From Paraburkholderia graminis C4D1M (lineage in GTDB: Bacteria; Pseudomonadota; Gammaproteobacteria; Burkholderiales; Burkholderiaceae), in assembly GCF_000172415.1 (NCBI RefSeq), contig NZ_ABLD01000003.1:434001-498000 (forward strand): a DNA stretch of 64,000 bases. The letters are read 5' to 3'. The notes beneath the pieces were generated by a model, which was not told where the DNA came from, did no database searches, and saw only the letters and a program-made list of their open reading frames with translations. Positions 46,447-55,093 of the stretch are shown here, one piece after another (position 1 is the first letter of the stretch; every line of letters begins with the position of its first letter). The position numbers and the translations under genes were made by a program.

Positions 46447-47472
46447 ATGGCCCGCCCGAAACTGCTTCCCGACAACTTCACCTTGTGCCTCGTCGGCACC
46501 GTGATATTCGCCAGCCTGTTGCCGGTTCACGGGCAGGCCGCCGTCGGGTTCGACTGGGTCACGAACGTGGCGGTCGGCCTGCTGTTCTTCCTACACGGCG
46601 CGAAGCTTTCGCGGGAAGCGATTGTTGCGGGCGCCACGCACTGGCGTCTGCATATAGTCGTACTGCTCAGCACGTTCGCGCTGTTTCCGCTGCTCGGCCT
46701 CGCGCTTAAACCGCTCCTTTCGCCACTTGTCACGCCGGCGCTCTATGCCGGGGTCCTCTTCCTCTGCACGTTGCCGTCGACGGTTCAGTCCTCTATCGCG
46801 TTCACGTCCATTGCCAAAGGCAACGTGCCGGCCGCCGTTTGCAGCGCGTCGGCCTCGAGTCTGCTCGGCATCTTCGTCACGCCAGCGCTCGTCAGCGTCC
46901 TCGTCACGAATCAGGCGGCGGGCGGTAGCTCCCCGTGGCACACCGTCGGCAATATCGTGCTGCAATTGCTGGTGCCGTTCGTGGCGGGGCAACTGCTGCG
47001 CCCGCTGATCGGCAAATGGATCGAGCGGCATCGCAGCGTGCTCAAGTTCGTCGACCAGGGTTCGATTCTGCTGGTGGTGTACGGCGCGTTCAGCGAGTCC
47101 GTTACCGAGGGCCTGTGGCACCAGATTCCGCTCTCCGCCCTCGGCGGCGTGCTGCTCATCAGTGTCGTGCTGCTCGCGCTCGCGCTGGGCGTCACCATTC
47201 TCGTGAGCAAGCGGCTCGGCTTTTCGCGCGCGGACCAGATCACCATCATCTTTTGCGGCTCGAAGAAAAGCCTGGCCGCCGGCGTGCCGATGGCCAAGGT
47301 CATCTTCGCCTCGCAGGCCGTGGGCGCAGTCGTTCTCCCGCTCATGCTGTTCCATCAGATCCAGTTGATGGTGTGCGCCGCGCTCGCGCAGCGCTGGGGC
47401 GCCCGCGACATGAGCGGCGAAACGCGCGCCGCCTCGCGCGGGCAAACTGCCGCCGCCGTGGCTCGTCGTTGA
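46447..47472 (+). CDS. SBF-like (YfeH) bile acid:Na+ symporter-type protein
   Basis: A 341-residue membrane protein with about ten helices of the SBF_like family (YfeH). Start at 46447 with GAGAA upstream; the frame extends 13 codons earlier. Hallmarks: MARPKLLPDNFTLCLVGTVIF, FLHGAKLSREAI, LCTLPSTVQSSIAFTSIAKGNVPAAVCSASASSLLGIFVTP, and FCGSKKSLAAGVPMAKVIF. Substrate unknown; relatives carry organic anions with Na+. It ends in a strong terminator about 95 bases downstream. Confidence 0.88.
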   Translation: MARPKLLPDNFTLCLVGTVIFASLLPVHGQAAVGFDWVTNVAVGLLFFLHGAKLSREAIVAGATHWRLHIVVLLSTFALFPLLGLALKPLLSPLVTPALYAGVLFLCTLPSTVQSSIAFTSIAKGNVPAAVCSASASSLLGIFVTPALVSVLVTNQAAGGSSPWHTVGNIVLQLLVPFVAGQLLRPLIGKWIERHRSVLKFVDQGSILLVVYGAFSESVTEGLWHQIPLSALGGVLLISVVLLALALGVTILVSKRLGFSRADQITIIFCGSKKSLAAGVPMAKVIFASQAVGAVVLPLMLFHQIQLMVCAALAQRWGARDMSGETRAASRGQTAAAVARR

Positions 47473-47566
47473 ACTCGCCGCTGAGTTCGCCGTTAAGCTC
47501 GCCGTTGAATACGCGCGCAATGCAAATAGAACATTCATAAGCGCCCTCCCTGAGCGTCGTTTTTCG

Positions 47567-47590
47567 AAAAGCCGCCTTGCGCGGCTTTTT
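47567..47590 (+). terminator. Terminator after the symporter gene
   Basis: A 9-bp stem AAAAGCCGC/GCGGCTTTT around CTTGC with a T run. Confidence 0.8.
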
Positions 47591-47767
47591 GCTATTTCAC
47601 GCGCAAACGCCGCGGTTGTCGCCTCGGCCGGATGGCATAGGCCGATTCCGCAAAATTCCTGGGACGACGCTCGCGCACCACTCAAGTGCAACGCTTCATC
47701 AAAAGTTCACTTAATTCTTCGCATCGGCGGTCGTTAAGCCGCAGGTCCATCGCTACGCCGACCTGCC

Positions 47768-49621
47768 ATGCAACTTCGCTCGCCCTCCCGATCCGCCGCG
47801 CCGCGCATCGACGAACTGATTGCCCGGCGTGAGCTGTCCGCCGTGTTCCAGCCGATCATCGACTTCGAGGACGGCGCGATTCTCGGCTACGAAGGCCTGA
47901 TCCGCGGCCCGGTCGGCACGCCGCTCGAAGCGCCGTTCGCGCTCTTTTCGCAGGCGCTCGCCGAAGGCTGCACGATCGAGCTCGAGCAGGCCGCCGCGCG
48001 CGCGTGCATCGACGCGTTCGCGCAGCTCGGCCGCGACGGCAAGCTGTTCCTCAACTTCAGCGCGGGCGCGCTGCGGCGCCTGGCCGACGCGCCCGACGAA
48101 ACGCTCGCGCTGCTGCGCCACCGCGGCGTGGACCCGGAGCGCATCGTGATCGAGTTGACGGAGCAAAGCACGATTCCCGACGTCGGCGCCTTTCTGCCCG
48201 TGATCGCCTGCCTGCGCACGGCGGGCGCGCAATTCGCGCTCGACGATTACGGCACCGCGAACGCCAGCATGAATCTGTGGGTGCGGCTGCAACCGGACGT
48301 CGTGAAGATCGACCGCTTCTTCATTCACGACATCGCCTGCGATCCGCTGAAATTCGAAGCTGTTCGCGCGATGCAGCACTTTGCGAGCGCGAGCGGCGCG
48401 CGGCTCGTCGCCGAAGGCATCGAGAACGAAGCGGATCTGATCGTCGTGCGCGATATGGGAATCGGCTGCGGGCAAGGCTTTTTCTTCGGCCGTCCGCATG
48501 CGCAACCAGCGAGCAAGGTCACCGACGACGCCCGCGACGCGCTGCGCGCTGGCCACATCGCCGTGTTTCCCGAAGCGACGCGCACGCTCGGCGGCGCATC
48601 GCCATCGGGCGGCATGGCGTCGGAAAAGATGCTCGTGCACGCGCCCGCGCTGCCGCGCCACGCGACCAACAACGACGTGCTCGAACTCTTCAACCGGCTG
48701 CCCGAACTGCACGCGGTGGCCGTCGTCGAACACGATGAGCCGGTCGCGCTGATCAACCGCCGCAGCTTCATGGACCGCTACGCGCTGCCGTATCACCGCG
48801 AGCTGTTCGGCAAGCGGCCGTGTCTGCTGTTCGCGAATGCGTCGCCGGTCGTGATCGAGAAATCGATGACGGTCGAGCAAATGGCCAAACTGCTCGCGAG
48901 CGACGACCAGCGTTATCTCGCCGATGGCTTCGTCATCACCGAAAACGGCAAGTACGCGGGGCTCGGCACCGGCGAAAACCTCGTGCGCGCGGTTACCGAA
49001 GTGCGCATCGAAGCGGCGCGCTACGCGAACCCGCTGACTTTCCTGCCCGGCAACATTCCGATCAGCTCGCACATTGCGCGGCTCGTCGGCAACCACGCGG
49101 GTTTCTACGCGTGCTATGTGGACCTGAACCACTTCAAGCCCTTCAACGATCAATACGGCTACTGGCAAGGCGACGAAGTGCTGAAGTTCGCCGCCGCCGT
49201 GCTCGCCGACGTCTGCGACCCGACGCGCGACTTTCTCGGCCACGTCGGCGGCGACGACTTCCTGATCCTGTTCCAGAGCGACGACTGGCGCGAGCGTGTG
49301 CTGCGCGCGATCCATGCGTTCAACGAAGGCGCGCAGCGTTTCTATGCGCCCGCGGACCGTCTGGCCGGGGGCATCCACGGCGAGGACAGGCGCGGCAATC
49401 CGACCTTCTTCGGCTTCGTGACGATGGCGATTGGCTGCGTGCGCGTCGAGCCGGATTCCGCCGACGGCGTGTCGCTCTACAACAGCGAGGCAATCGCCAC
49501 GGTCGCGGCGCTGGCCAAGCGGCGCGCGAAGCTGGAAGCGAGCGGCTTCGTGATGATCGGCGCCGAGGAAAGCGTGGCGTTGTTACGCGGACAGTCGGAA
49601 GCCGCGCTGCACGCAGACTGA
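47768..49621 (+). CDS. EAL-CBS-GGDEF cyclic-di-GMP protein
   Basis: A 617-residue cytoplasmic signalling protein. N-terminal EAL phosphodiesterase (about 15-250): the signature is EGL (Glu42) rather than EAL, but Asn in NFSAG, Glu in IELTE, the DD pair in FALDDYGT, Lys in VVKIDRFF, Glu in AEGIENE and Gln in GQGFFFG are all present, so it may be active. A CBS-pair region follows (LINRRSFMDRYALPY...ADGFVITENGKYAGLGTGENL). C-terminal GGDEF (about 430-600) has GGDDF at 494-498 and retains LNHFKPFNDQYG. Both enzyme activities are therefore possible, with CBS as an adenosyl-ligand sensor. Confidence 0.92.
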   Translation: MQLRSPSRSAAPRIDELIARRELSAVFQPIIDFEDGAILGYEGLIRGPVGTPLEAPFALFSQALAEGCTIELEQAAARACIDAFAQLGRDGKLFLNFSAGALRRLADAPDETLALLRHRGVDPERIVIELTEQSTIPDVGAFLPVIACLRTAGAQFALDDYGTANASMNLWVRLQPDVVKIDRFFIHDIACDPLKFEAVRAMQHFASASGARLVAEGIENEADLIVVRDMGIGCGQGFFFGRPHAQPASKVTDDARDALRAGHIAVFPEATRTLGGASPSGGMASEKMLVHAPALPRHATNNDVLELFNRLPELHAVAVVEHDEPVALINRRSFMDRYALPYHRELFGKRPCLLFANASPVVIEKSMTVEQMAKLLASDDQRYLADGFVITENGKYAGLGTGENLVRAVTEVRIEAARYANPLTFLPGNIPISSHIARLVGNHAGFYACYVDLNHFKPFNDQYGYWQGDEVLKFAAAVLADVCDPTRDFLGHVGGDDFLILFQSDDWRERVLRAIHAFNEGAQRFYAPADRLAGGIHGEDRRGNPTFFGFVTMAIGCVRVEPDSADGVSLYNSEAIATVAALAKRRAKLEASGFVMIGAEESVALLRGQSEAALHAD

Positions 49622-49684
49622 CGGACTGATAGCGCTCATAGAGGCGAGAGCGCCGCCGAACGCTCTTCCCTGCGAGTGTTTAGC

Positions 49685-49700
49685 TTGTTTTACTAAACAA
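49685..49700. promoter_or_regulatory. Upstream LacI-type operator (O2)
   Basis: The palindrome TTGTTTTACTAAACAA has perfect 6-base arms around TACT. It lies 90 bp before a near-identical copy at 49775-49790. Confidence 0.6.
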
Positions 49701-49774
49701 CAAAACCTCACAAATAGCCCGTACATGCGGGTATTTACGGGTGTGGTCGGCGCTTTTTCCAGGCTGTTTCGGCT

Positions 49775-49790
49775 TCGTTTTACTATACAA
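49775..49790. promoter_or_regulatory. Promoter-proximal LacI-type operator (O1)
   Basis: TCGTTTTACTATACAA matches the upstream copy at 14 of 16 positions and includes TATACAAT (49785-49792), a likely -10 box. It lies 52 bases before the LacI start codon. A repressor bound here would block its own operon. Confidence 0.6.
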
Positions 49791-49841
49791 TCGCCCGGAC
49801 CCAAACACCGCGCGGCCGCCTTTGCTCGGCCGCCTGCTTCG

Positions 49842-50828
49842 ATGGCGATAACCATTCGCGACGTCGCGCGCGCGGCCAGCGTGTCGATCGGCACCGTATC
49901 GCGCGCACTGAAAAACCAGCCAGGGCTTTCCGAGGCCACCCGCGTGCGCGTGGTCAAGGCCGCGCGCGAACTCGGCTACGACGCCGCGCAACTGCGTCCG
50001 CGTATTCGCCGCCTGACCTTCCTGCTGCATCGGCAGCACAACAACTTCGCCGTCAGCCCGTTCTTCTCGCACGTTCTGCATGGTGTCGAAGACGCGTGCC
50101 GCGAGCGCGGCATCGTGCCGTCCGTGCTGACTGCGGGACCGACCGAAGACGTGATTGAGCAGATGCGTCTGCATGCGCCGGACGCCGTCGCCATCGCCGG
50201 CTTCGTCGAGCCCGAGACGCTTGCCACGCTCGTCGCGATGCAGCGGCCGCTCGTGCTGATCGACCTGTGGGCGCCCGGCCTGCGCTCGGTCAATCTCGAC
50301 AACGCCGCGGGCGCCGCGCTCGCCATGCGCCATCTGTTCGAACAGGGGCGCAAGCGCGTCGCGTTCATCGGCGGATCGCTTGCGCACTTCAGCATCGCGC
50401 AGCGCGCGCTCGGCTACCGGCGCGCGTTTTTCGAAGCGGGGCTGCTGTTCGACCCGTCGCTGGAAGTGACGATCGACGCCGGCCTCGACCCCGACAGCGG
50501 CGCGGCGCGCGCGATGCAACAGTTGCTCGATGCGCCCGGTCCGCGCCCCGACGCGGTATTCGCCTACAACGACGCCGCCGCGCTCGCGGCGCTGCGCGCC
50601 TGCTTCGCGCGCGGCGTGCGCGTGCCGGAGGACATCGCGGTGATCGGCTTTGACGACATTCCCGCCGCCGCCCATGCCACGCCGCCGCTCTCCACTATCT
50701 CCGTCGACAAGGAAGCGCTCGGCCGGCGCGGCGTCGAATTGCTGCTCGAAGACGCGCCCGCCGAAACGGAAGTCCGCTTGCCCGTCCATCTCATCGCCCG
50801 TGCCAGTACTTTGGTGAAAACGCCATGA
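49842..50828 (+). CDS. LacI-family transcriptional regulator
   Basis: A 328-residue repressor. The start at 49842 gives the helix-turn-helix (MAITIRDVARAASVSIGTVSRALKN) and hinge helix; upstream extension is rejected. The effector domain shows periplasmic-binding-protein folds with VAFIGGSLAHFSIAQRALGYRRAF and VIGFDDIPAAAHATPPLSTI. Two palindromes upstream suggest autoregulation. Its stop overlaps the AGE gene start (ATGA), so regulator and sugar enzymes share one mRNA. Confidence 0.92.
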   Translation: MAITIRDVARAASVSIGTVSRALKNQPGLSEATRVRVVKAARELGYDAAQLRPRIRRLTFLLHRQHNNFAVSPFFSHVLHGVEDACRERGIVPSVLTAGPTEDVIEQMRLHAPDAVAIAGFVEPETLATLVAMQRPLVLIDLWAPGLRSVNLDNAAGAALAMRHLFEQGRKRVAFIGGSLAHFSIAQRALGYRRAFFEAGLLFDPSLEVTIDAGLDPDSGAARAMQQLLDAPGPRPDAVFAYNDAAALAALRACFARGVRVPEDIAVIGFDDIPAAAHATPPLSTISVDKEALGRRGVELLLEDAPAETEVRLPVHLIARASTLVKTP

Positions 50829-52117
50829 CGCAATCCGCCACGCCTCATTCCGCGAACGGCCCTGCCGTGCCGCCCGTCGCCAGTTTCAGAAGCCGCGAGT
50901 TTCTGCTCTCGCATATCGAGGACACGTTGCGCTTTTACGCGCCGAACGTGCTCGATCCGAGCGGCGGCTTCTTCCACTTTTTCCGCGACGACGGTTCCGT
51001 CTACGACAAAACCACGCGGCACCTGGTGAGCAGTTGCCGCTACGTGTTCAACTACGCGATGGCGTATCGCCAGTTTGGCGACCCGAAGCATCTGGAATAC
51101 GCGCGCCACGGTCTGCGCTTTTTGCACGACGCCCATTGGGACGCGCAGCACGAAGGCTACGACTGGGAGATCGAGTGGCGCGACGGCAAAAAGCGCACGC
51201 TCGACGCCACGCGTCATTGCTACGGCCTGGCCTTCGTGCTGCTCGCGTATTCGCATGCGGCCATGGCCGGCATCGAGGAAGCCAAGCCGATGATCGGCGC
51301 GACCTTCGAACTGATGGAGCACCGCTTCTGGGACGCCGCCGCGGGTCTCTATGCCGACGAAGCATCGCCCGAATGGCGCGTGAGTTCCTATCGCGGGCAA
51401 AACGCGAACATGCACACCACCGAGGCTTTGCTGACCGCGCACGAAGCGACCGGTCATCTCGTCTATCTGGATCGCGCCGAGCGCGTCGCGTCGAACATCA
51501 CGCTGCGTCAGGCGAAACTCTCGCAGGGTCTCGTGTGGGAGCACTTTCATGCGGACTGGTCGGTGGACTGGCACTACAACGAGGAAGACAGCTCGAACAT
51601 TTTTCGTCCGTGGGGCTTTCAGCCGGGTCATCAAACCGAATGGGCGAAGCTGCTGCTGATTCTCGAGCGCTACCGTCCGTTGCCGTGGCTCTTGCCGCGC
51701 GCAATCGAACTGTTCGACGCCGCGATGACGCACGCATGGGACGAAGACCACGGCGGCCTCTACTACGGCTTCGGCCCCGACGGCACCGTCTGCGATCACG
51801 ACAAATACTTCTGGGTCCAGGCGGAGACCTTCGCGACCGCCGCGCTGCTCGGCAAGCGCACGGGCAACGAGCGCTTCTGGGACTGGTACGACGAGATCTG
51901 GCGCTATAGCTGGACGCACTTCGTCGATCACAAATACGGCGCCTGGTATCGCATACTCACCTGCGACAACCGCAAATACAGCGACGAAAAGAGCCCGGCC
52001 GGCAAGACCGACTATCACACGATGGGCGCGTGCTACGAGGTGCTCGCGCACGCGCTGCCCGACGGCGCGGCAACGGCCGGAGCCACTGCAACCGCTCAAA
52101 CGGAGCAGGCAAAATGA
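50825..52117 (+). CDS. AGE-family sugar isomerase/epimerase
   Basis: A 430-residue (alpha/alpha)6-barrel enzyme of the N-acylglucosamine 2-epimerase superfamily. Markers: GGFFHFFRDDGSVYD, CRYVFNYAMAY, RHCYGLAFVLLAYSHA, QNANMHTTEALL, WEHFHADWSVDW, QPGHQTEWAKLLL and KYFWVQAET. The pattern, with His in MHTTEA and in PGHQTEW, suits D-mannose/D-fructose isomerases (YihS-like); substrate is not decided by eye. The gene overlaps LacI and the kinase by ATGA. With the PfkB kinase, it could isomerise an aldose to a ketose, then phosphorylate it. Confidence 0.88.
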   Translation: MTQSATPHSANGPAVPPVASFRSREFLLSHIEDTLRFYAPNVLDPSGGFFHFFRDDGSVYDKTTRHLVSSCRYVFNYAMAYRQFGDPKHLEYARHGLRFLHDAHWDAQHEGYDWEIEWRDGKKRTLDATRHCYGLAFVLLAYSHAAMAGIEEAKPMIGATFELMEHRFWDAAAGLYADEASPEWRVSSYRGQNANMHTTEALLTAHEATGHLVYLDRAERVASNITLRQAKLSQGLVWEHFHADWSVDWHYNEEDSSNIFRPWGFQPGHQTEWAKLLLILERYRPLPWLLPRAIELFDAAMTHAWDEDHGGLYYGFGPDGTVCDHDKYFWVQAETFATAALLGKRTGNERFWDWYDEIWRYSWTHFVDHKYGAWYRILTCDNRKYSDEKSPAGKTDYHTMGACYEVLAHALPDGAATAGATATAQTEQAK

Positions 52118-53031
52118 CGAACGCGGACACAAACCATGAACTGCCGGTTTTCGTTTCGGCAGGCGACATCCTTACCGACCTCGTGCGCACGGGCGCCTCG
52201 CAATGGCTGTCGCGTCCGGGCGGCGCCGGCTGGAACGTGGCGCGCTGCGTGGCGCAGCTCGGCTTGCCGACCGCGTGCGCGGGCTCGCTAGGCGTCGACA
52301 ATTTCTCCGACGAGCTGTGGGACGCGAGCGTCGCCGCCGGCCTCGACATGCGCTTCATGCAGCGCGTCGAGCGCCCGCCTTTGCTCGCGATCGTTCATCG
52401 CACGCATCCGCCCGCCTACTTCTTCATGGGCGAAAACGGCGCCGATCTCGCGTTCGATCCCGCGCACCTGCCGGCCGGCTGGATGGAGCGCGTGAAGTGG
52501 GCGCACTTCGGCTGCATCAGTCTCGTGCGTCAACCGCTTGGCGATACGCTCGCGGCATTGGCCGCCGAGTTGCGCTCGCGCGGCGTGAAGATCAGCTTCG
52601 ATCCGAACTACCGCAACCTGATGGAGCATGGCTACGAACCCACGCTGCGCAAAATGGCCGCGCTCGCCGATCTCATCAAGGTCTCCGACGAAGACCTGCG
52701 CCTGCTCTTCAAGACCGACGACGAAGCGCAGGCTCTCAGCCAGTTGCGTTCGATGAACCCGAGCGCCACGGTCCTCGTCACGCGCGGGCCGGAAACGGCG
52801 CTGCTGATCGACGGCGCGATGACGGTCGAAGCGCGGCCGCCGCGCGTCGAGGTGGTGGATACGGTCGGCGCGGGCGACGCGTCGATCGGCGGCTTGCTGT
52901 TCAGCCTGATGACCGCTTCGCAACGCGCGTGGCCCGAGCATCTGGCGTTCGCGCTGGCGGCGGGCGCGGCGGCGTGCCGGCATGCGGGCGCGCATGCGCC
53001 GTCGCTGGATGAAGTCGTCGCGCTGTTGTAA
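52114..53031 (+). CDS. PfkB-family carbohydrate kinase
   Basis: A 305-residue ribokinase-fold sugar kinase. Its start (52114) overlaps the AGE stop (ATGA). Markers are GGAGWNVARCVAQLGLPTACAGSLGVD (substrate binding, first signature) and DTVGAGDAS at 249-257 with the catalytic Asp (signature 2). The likely product is a phosphorylated ketose such as fructose-6-phosphate, which follows from AGE context. Last gene of the operon. Confidence 0.9.
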   Translation: MTNADTNHELPVFVSAGDILTDLVRTGASQWLSRPGGAGWNVARCVAQLGLPTACAGSLGVDNFSDELWDASVAAGLDMRFMQRVERPPLLAIVHRTHPPAYFFMGENGADLAFDPAHLPAGWMERVKWAHFGCISLVRQPLGDTLAALAAELRSRGVKISFDPNYRNLMEHGYEPTLRKMAALADLIKVSDEDLRLLFKTDDEAQALSQLRSMNPSATVLVTRGPETALLIDGAMTVEARPPRVEVVDTVGAGDASIGGLLFSLMTASQRAWPEHLAFALAAGAAACRHAGAHAPSLDEVVALL

Positions 53032-53165
53032 CGCGGGTGGTTTATGTTGGCGTTGCGCTGTCGTTGCGCGCGGCCTGCGCCCTGCGGCACGTCGCCGCTT
53101 CTGCCGATGCGCGATGGCCGTGCTAGCATGAAAACACGGCAACCTTTGGAACGAGGAGCGACGCC

Positions 53166-53396
53166 ATGGAGGACATCACCTACACCAAAGGCATCTACAC
53201 GGCCACTGCGTCGGTAAGAGAACTCGATCGGGACACCTGGCAAGGCGTAGTCACACTCGCGCGCGACGAAGGCGAAGCGAGCGAGGACCAGGAAACCACC
53301 GTCTACGAAGTCGAGGCTACGTCGTCCACGCCAGGCGAGGCACTGGAAGAAGCGAAGGCGCTCGCTCATCGCATACTCGGGGAAATCGAACTCTAG
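53166..53396 (+). CDS. Small acidic protein, function unknown
   Basis: A 76-residue soluble acidic protein (MEDITYTKGIYTATASVREL...). GAGGAG lies 8 bases upstream. It looks like a single small alpha/beta domain with a C-terminal helix (GEALEEAKALAHRILGEIEL). I recognise no family. A similar-size neighbour follows after 65 bases; the pair may be one transcript. Confidence 0.65.
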   Translation: MEDITYTKGIYTATASVRELDRDTWQGVVTLARDEGEASEDQETTVYEVEATSSTPGEALEEAKALAHRILGEIEL

Positions 53397-53461
53397 GCAG
53401 ACCGGCGCCCGCGCTCGTGCATCCGCGCCGCGCCGCCTGAACGCAATGGTTGGAGGCGATC

Positions 53462-53707
53462 ATGGCTGAACAACTGTTCCTCTACGGCGTGTACTCGATT
53501 CACGTGCGCCCGATCGAACTCAGCGGCGCGCGCTGGGACGCCGAGTACGAAATCCGGCATCGCGAGAAAGCGGTCAAGCCGTGGACGACCGTCGGCGGCG
53601 ACAACGGTTATGGCGACTCCGCCGAGGCGATCGCGGCCGCGCATCAGCAAGCGGTCGAGGACATCGAACACGGCGCGGGCATTCCGAAGCCGCGGGCGTT
53701 TCCATAA
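53462..53707 (+). CDS. Small protein, function unknown
   Basis: An 81-residue soluble protein (MAEQLFLYGVYSIHVRPIEL...). The ATG at 53462 has GGAGG 7 bases upstream; a TTG at 53450 also opens the frame but lies before the ribosome site. It contains a Trp-rich segment ARWDAEYEIRHREKAVKPW and a C-terminal helix ending PKPRAFP. I do not know a family. It is followed by an 18-bp inverted repeat. Confidence 0.65.
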   Translation: MAEQLFLYGVYSIHVRPIELSGARWDAEYEIRHREKAVKPWTTVGGDNGYGDSAEAIAAAHQQAVEDIEHGAGIPKPRAFP

Positions 53708-53718
53708 AGCGGCATTAA

Positions 53719-53785
53719 GGCTTGCGAGTGCGAAGCGCGGCCGGCTTGCGCTTTCGGGCGCGCCGGGGCTTCGCACTCGCAAGCC
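53719..53785. repeat. Perfect 18-bp inverted repeat
   Basis: GGCTTGCGAGTGCGAAGC (53719-53736) and its exact reverse complement (53768-53785), separated by 31 bases. The loop itself has CCGG-rich pairing potential. No T run follows on either strand. It sits between the 81-residue gene and the KirBac gene. Confidence 0.85.
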
Positions 53786-53844
53786 CCGTTCGGCGAGCCA
53801 GGCGCCGTGCTACGCTTGCGCCGTTTTCATTCCTCGAGCACGCG

Positions 53845-54804
53845 ATGGCTACCGAACCGACCGACCGTTTTCCCGGCATCGGCGACGCTGAAGAGCGCGC
53901 GCGAAAACGCCGCTTGCGCGGCAGCCGCGAACTGCGTATCGAGGATCAGGTGGTCGTCGCGCACGGCATGCCGATGCGGTTCTGGCAGGATCTCTATCAC
54001 CGCGCGCTGACGGTTCGCTGGCCGACGTTTTTCGTCTCGCTCGCGGTGCTGTTCATGCTGCTCAACACGAGCTTCGCCGCGCTCTACATGCTCGGCGACG
54101 CACCGATTGCCAACCTGTATCCAACGGGCTTCGGCGGCGCGTTTTTCTTCAGTGTCGAAACGCTCGCCACCGTCGGTTATGGCGACATGCATCCGCAAAC
54201 GGTCTACGCGCACTGGATCGCCACGCTCGAAATCTTCGTCGGCATGTCGAGCATTGCGTTGGCAACGGGGCTGATATTCGCGCGCTTCTCTCGCCCGCAC
54301 GCGAAGATCATGTTCGCGCGCTACGCGGTCATCCGGCCGCTCGACGGCCACATGACGCTGATCGTGCGCTCGGCCAACGGACGTCAGAACGTGATCGCCG
54401 AAGCGCATGCGCGGCTGCGCATTCTGCGGCGTGAAACCACGGCCGAAGGCTACACATTGCGGCGGCTTCATGACCTGACGCTCGTGCGCGATCAACATCC
54501 GGTGTTCAAGCTCGGCTGGAGCCTGATGCATGTGATCGACGAAGAGAGTCCGCTGTTCGGCGAAACCGCCGAAACGTTGAAGGCACGCGACACGTCGCTG
54601 CTGCTGACGCTCGAAGGCGTCGACGAATCGACATCGCAAACCATGCAGGCGCGCCACATGTGGTCGTGCGACGAAATCTTCTGGCATCACCGTTTCGTCG
54701 ACATCATGAGCGAGCAGGACGGCGTGAGCCATATCGACTACTCGCATTTCGACGAGATCGTGCCGCTCGACGAAGCGCCTGTCGCGGCAAGCGTGCGGCC
54801 GTAA
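53845..54804 (+). CDS. Inward-rectifier potassium channel (KirBac)
   Basis: A 319-residue membrane channel. The start at 53845 is chosen because MATEPTDRFPGIGD leads directly into the KirBac N-terminus; 41 codons upstream are discarded. There are two membrane helices (about 59-82 and 123-148), a pore helix and the selectivity filter TVGYGD (109-114). A C-terminal immunoglobulin-like cytoplasmic domain follows (IRPLDGHMTLIVRSANGRQN to the end). It conducts K+ across the inner membrane. The ribosome site is weak (GAG only). No regulator is adjacent. Confidence 0.94.
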   Translation: MATEPTDRFPGIGDAEERARKRRLRGSRELRIEDQVVVAHGMPMRFWQDLYHRALTVRWPTFFVSLAVLFMLLNTSFAALYMLGDAPIANLYPTGFGGAFFFSVETLATVGYGDMHPQTVYAHWIATLEIFVGMSSIALATGLIFARFSRPHAKIMFARYAVIRPLDGHMTLIVRSANGRQNVIAEAHARLRILRRETTAEGYTLRRLHDLTLVRDQHPVFKLGWSLMHVIDEESPLFGETAETLKARDTSLLLTLEGVDESTSQTMQARHMWSCDEIFWHHRFVDIMSEQDGVSHIDYSHFDEIVPLDEAPVAASVRP

Positions 54805-55093
54805 GCGGCGATAAACGGCCAAAGCAGCAACACGCGAAGCGCGGGCGACAATCGCCCGATATAACCCGGCGAAGCACCCAGGGCATACCCGAAGCCATCC
54901 TTCGCGTGGCATATCCATCTCAAAACCGCGTCAAAACGCAGCGCTCTTCGCGCGCATTCGCGTGCATGCGCGGAAAGTAGAAAAAATCCACTCTGATTGG
55001 CGCTAAAAAATAGAGTCTCTTTCGCTGCGCGGGCTTCGTGGTTCCCACCGGTCCCCATCGCGCGCGCGAATGCAAAATTACGGAGACTCATCC

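Noticed and set aside
47753..49378. 541-residue minus-strand frame
   Set aside because: Antisense shadow of the EAL-CBS-GGDEF gene, whose motifs are unambiguous.
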